Below, piece after piece: positions 63,896 to 64,000 of a stretch of DNA of 64,000 nt; within the stretch, counting starts at the first letter, position 1; the number at the start of each line of letters is the position of its first letter. The notes beneath the pieces are model-generated. The model had not been told where the DNA came from. It worked only from the letters and a program-made list of their open reading frames with translations, and ran no database searches. Source of the DNA: Tubulanus polymorphus (lineage: Eukaryota; Nemertea; Palaeonemertea; Tubulaniformes; Tubulanidae); assembly GCF_964204645.1 (NCBI RefSeq), contig NC_134028.1, positions 13,877,263-13,941,262 on the forward strand, read 5' to 3'. The position numbers and the translations under genes were made by a program.

Positions 63896-64000
63896 TTAGT
63901 AGTGAAATGTCGTATCATGAGGTGTATACATGGGATTTAAATTCAGTGAGTATTTTATACTATTTGCAGTGTTAATTTAGTAGATTATGGTGTAATAACA

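Larger units (their letters stand above)
43991..64000 (+). mobile_element. BEL/Pao LTR retrotransposon, interrupted by nested insertions and cut by the window end
   Basis: The LTR start TGAGTATTTTATACTATTTG is present at 43,991 and again at 63,947. The second copy matches to the end of the window, so the right LTR is only begun. Between them are gag (44,350-45,544), then after a 14.5-kb nested insertion the protease, reverse transcriptase, RNase H, integrase and a C-terminal BEL domain (60,095-63,895). Without the insertion the internal part is about 5.4 kb, normal for BEL/Pao. Pol is broken in several places. Confidence 0.88.

Overview
The window looks like part of an AT-rich invertebrate genome, probably a marine lophotrochozoan. 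It is dominated by selfish DNA lying in and beside a host gene. The host inference rests on spliced exons of a dual oxidase (DUOX)-like gene on the minus strand, on animal retroelement families (BEL/Pao, CR1/L2, env-bearing Ty3/gypsy) and on Polinton/Maverick DNA. No bacterial or phage-type gene organisation, rRNA, CRISPR array or convincing tRNA was seen.

Region 1 (1-29,100) is the DUOX-like locus. Exon pieces lie at 28,831-29,051, 22,442-22,892 and 4,575-5,365, all on the minus strand, and they match the degenerate peroxidase domain and the first membrane segment of DUOX in the correct order. The introns hold (i) a nearly full-length 16.8-kb Polinton at 5,397-22,172 that stops only 31 bp from a splice acceptor, (ii) the remains of at least two other Polinton ends at 1-4,286, and (iii) a 907-bp non-autonomous Polinton derivative at 24,173-25,079 with a perfect 6-bp target duplication. 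The Polinton carries HNH nuclease, integrase with chromodomain, packaging ATPase, protein-primed DNA polymerase, major capsid, penton-like and several small membrane or structural genes. The left five genes are on the plus strand and the rest on the minus strand, converging near 9.74-10.15 kb. Nearly every large gene has at least one frameshift or stop, so it is a decayed copy. A TAAATG-type motif sits on many start codons.

Region 2 (29,100-43,990) has no intact host gene. It holds a long TA microsatellite, a 0.86-kb 9-mer microsatellite, a two-exon gene fragment of unknown function (34,318-35,177), and multi-copy composite repeats (reverse-transcriptase scraps, TTCG-rich stretches, GTCGCA-rich blocks). 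The composite repeats occur in inverted orientation on either side of the microsatellite. Two terminal-inverted-repeat transposons (about 30,536-32,360 and 40,698-41,987) and a 1,264-bp solo LTR (42,240-43,503) are inserted into them.

Region 3 (43,991-64,000) is a three-level nest. A BEL/Pao retrotransposon (plus strand, running off the right edge) is split in its gag zinc-knuckle by a CR1/L2-type LINE (minus strand, 45,545-60,088, target repeat CATGTC). The LINE is split in its reverse transcriptase by a Ty3/gypsy element (minus strand, 46,330-58,185, target repeat CTAT). The gypsy element is young-looking and encodes gag, pol with a C-terminal chromodomain, and an 887-residue envelope protein. 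It has one in-frame stop in pol. Its 3' LTR is present in inverted orientation.
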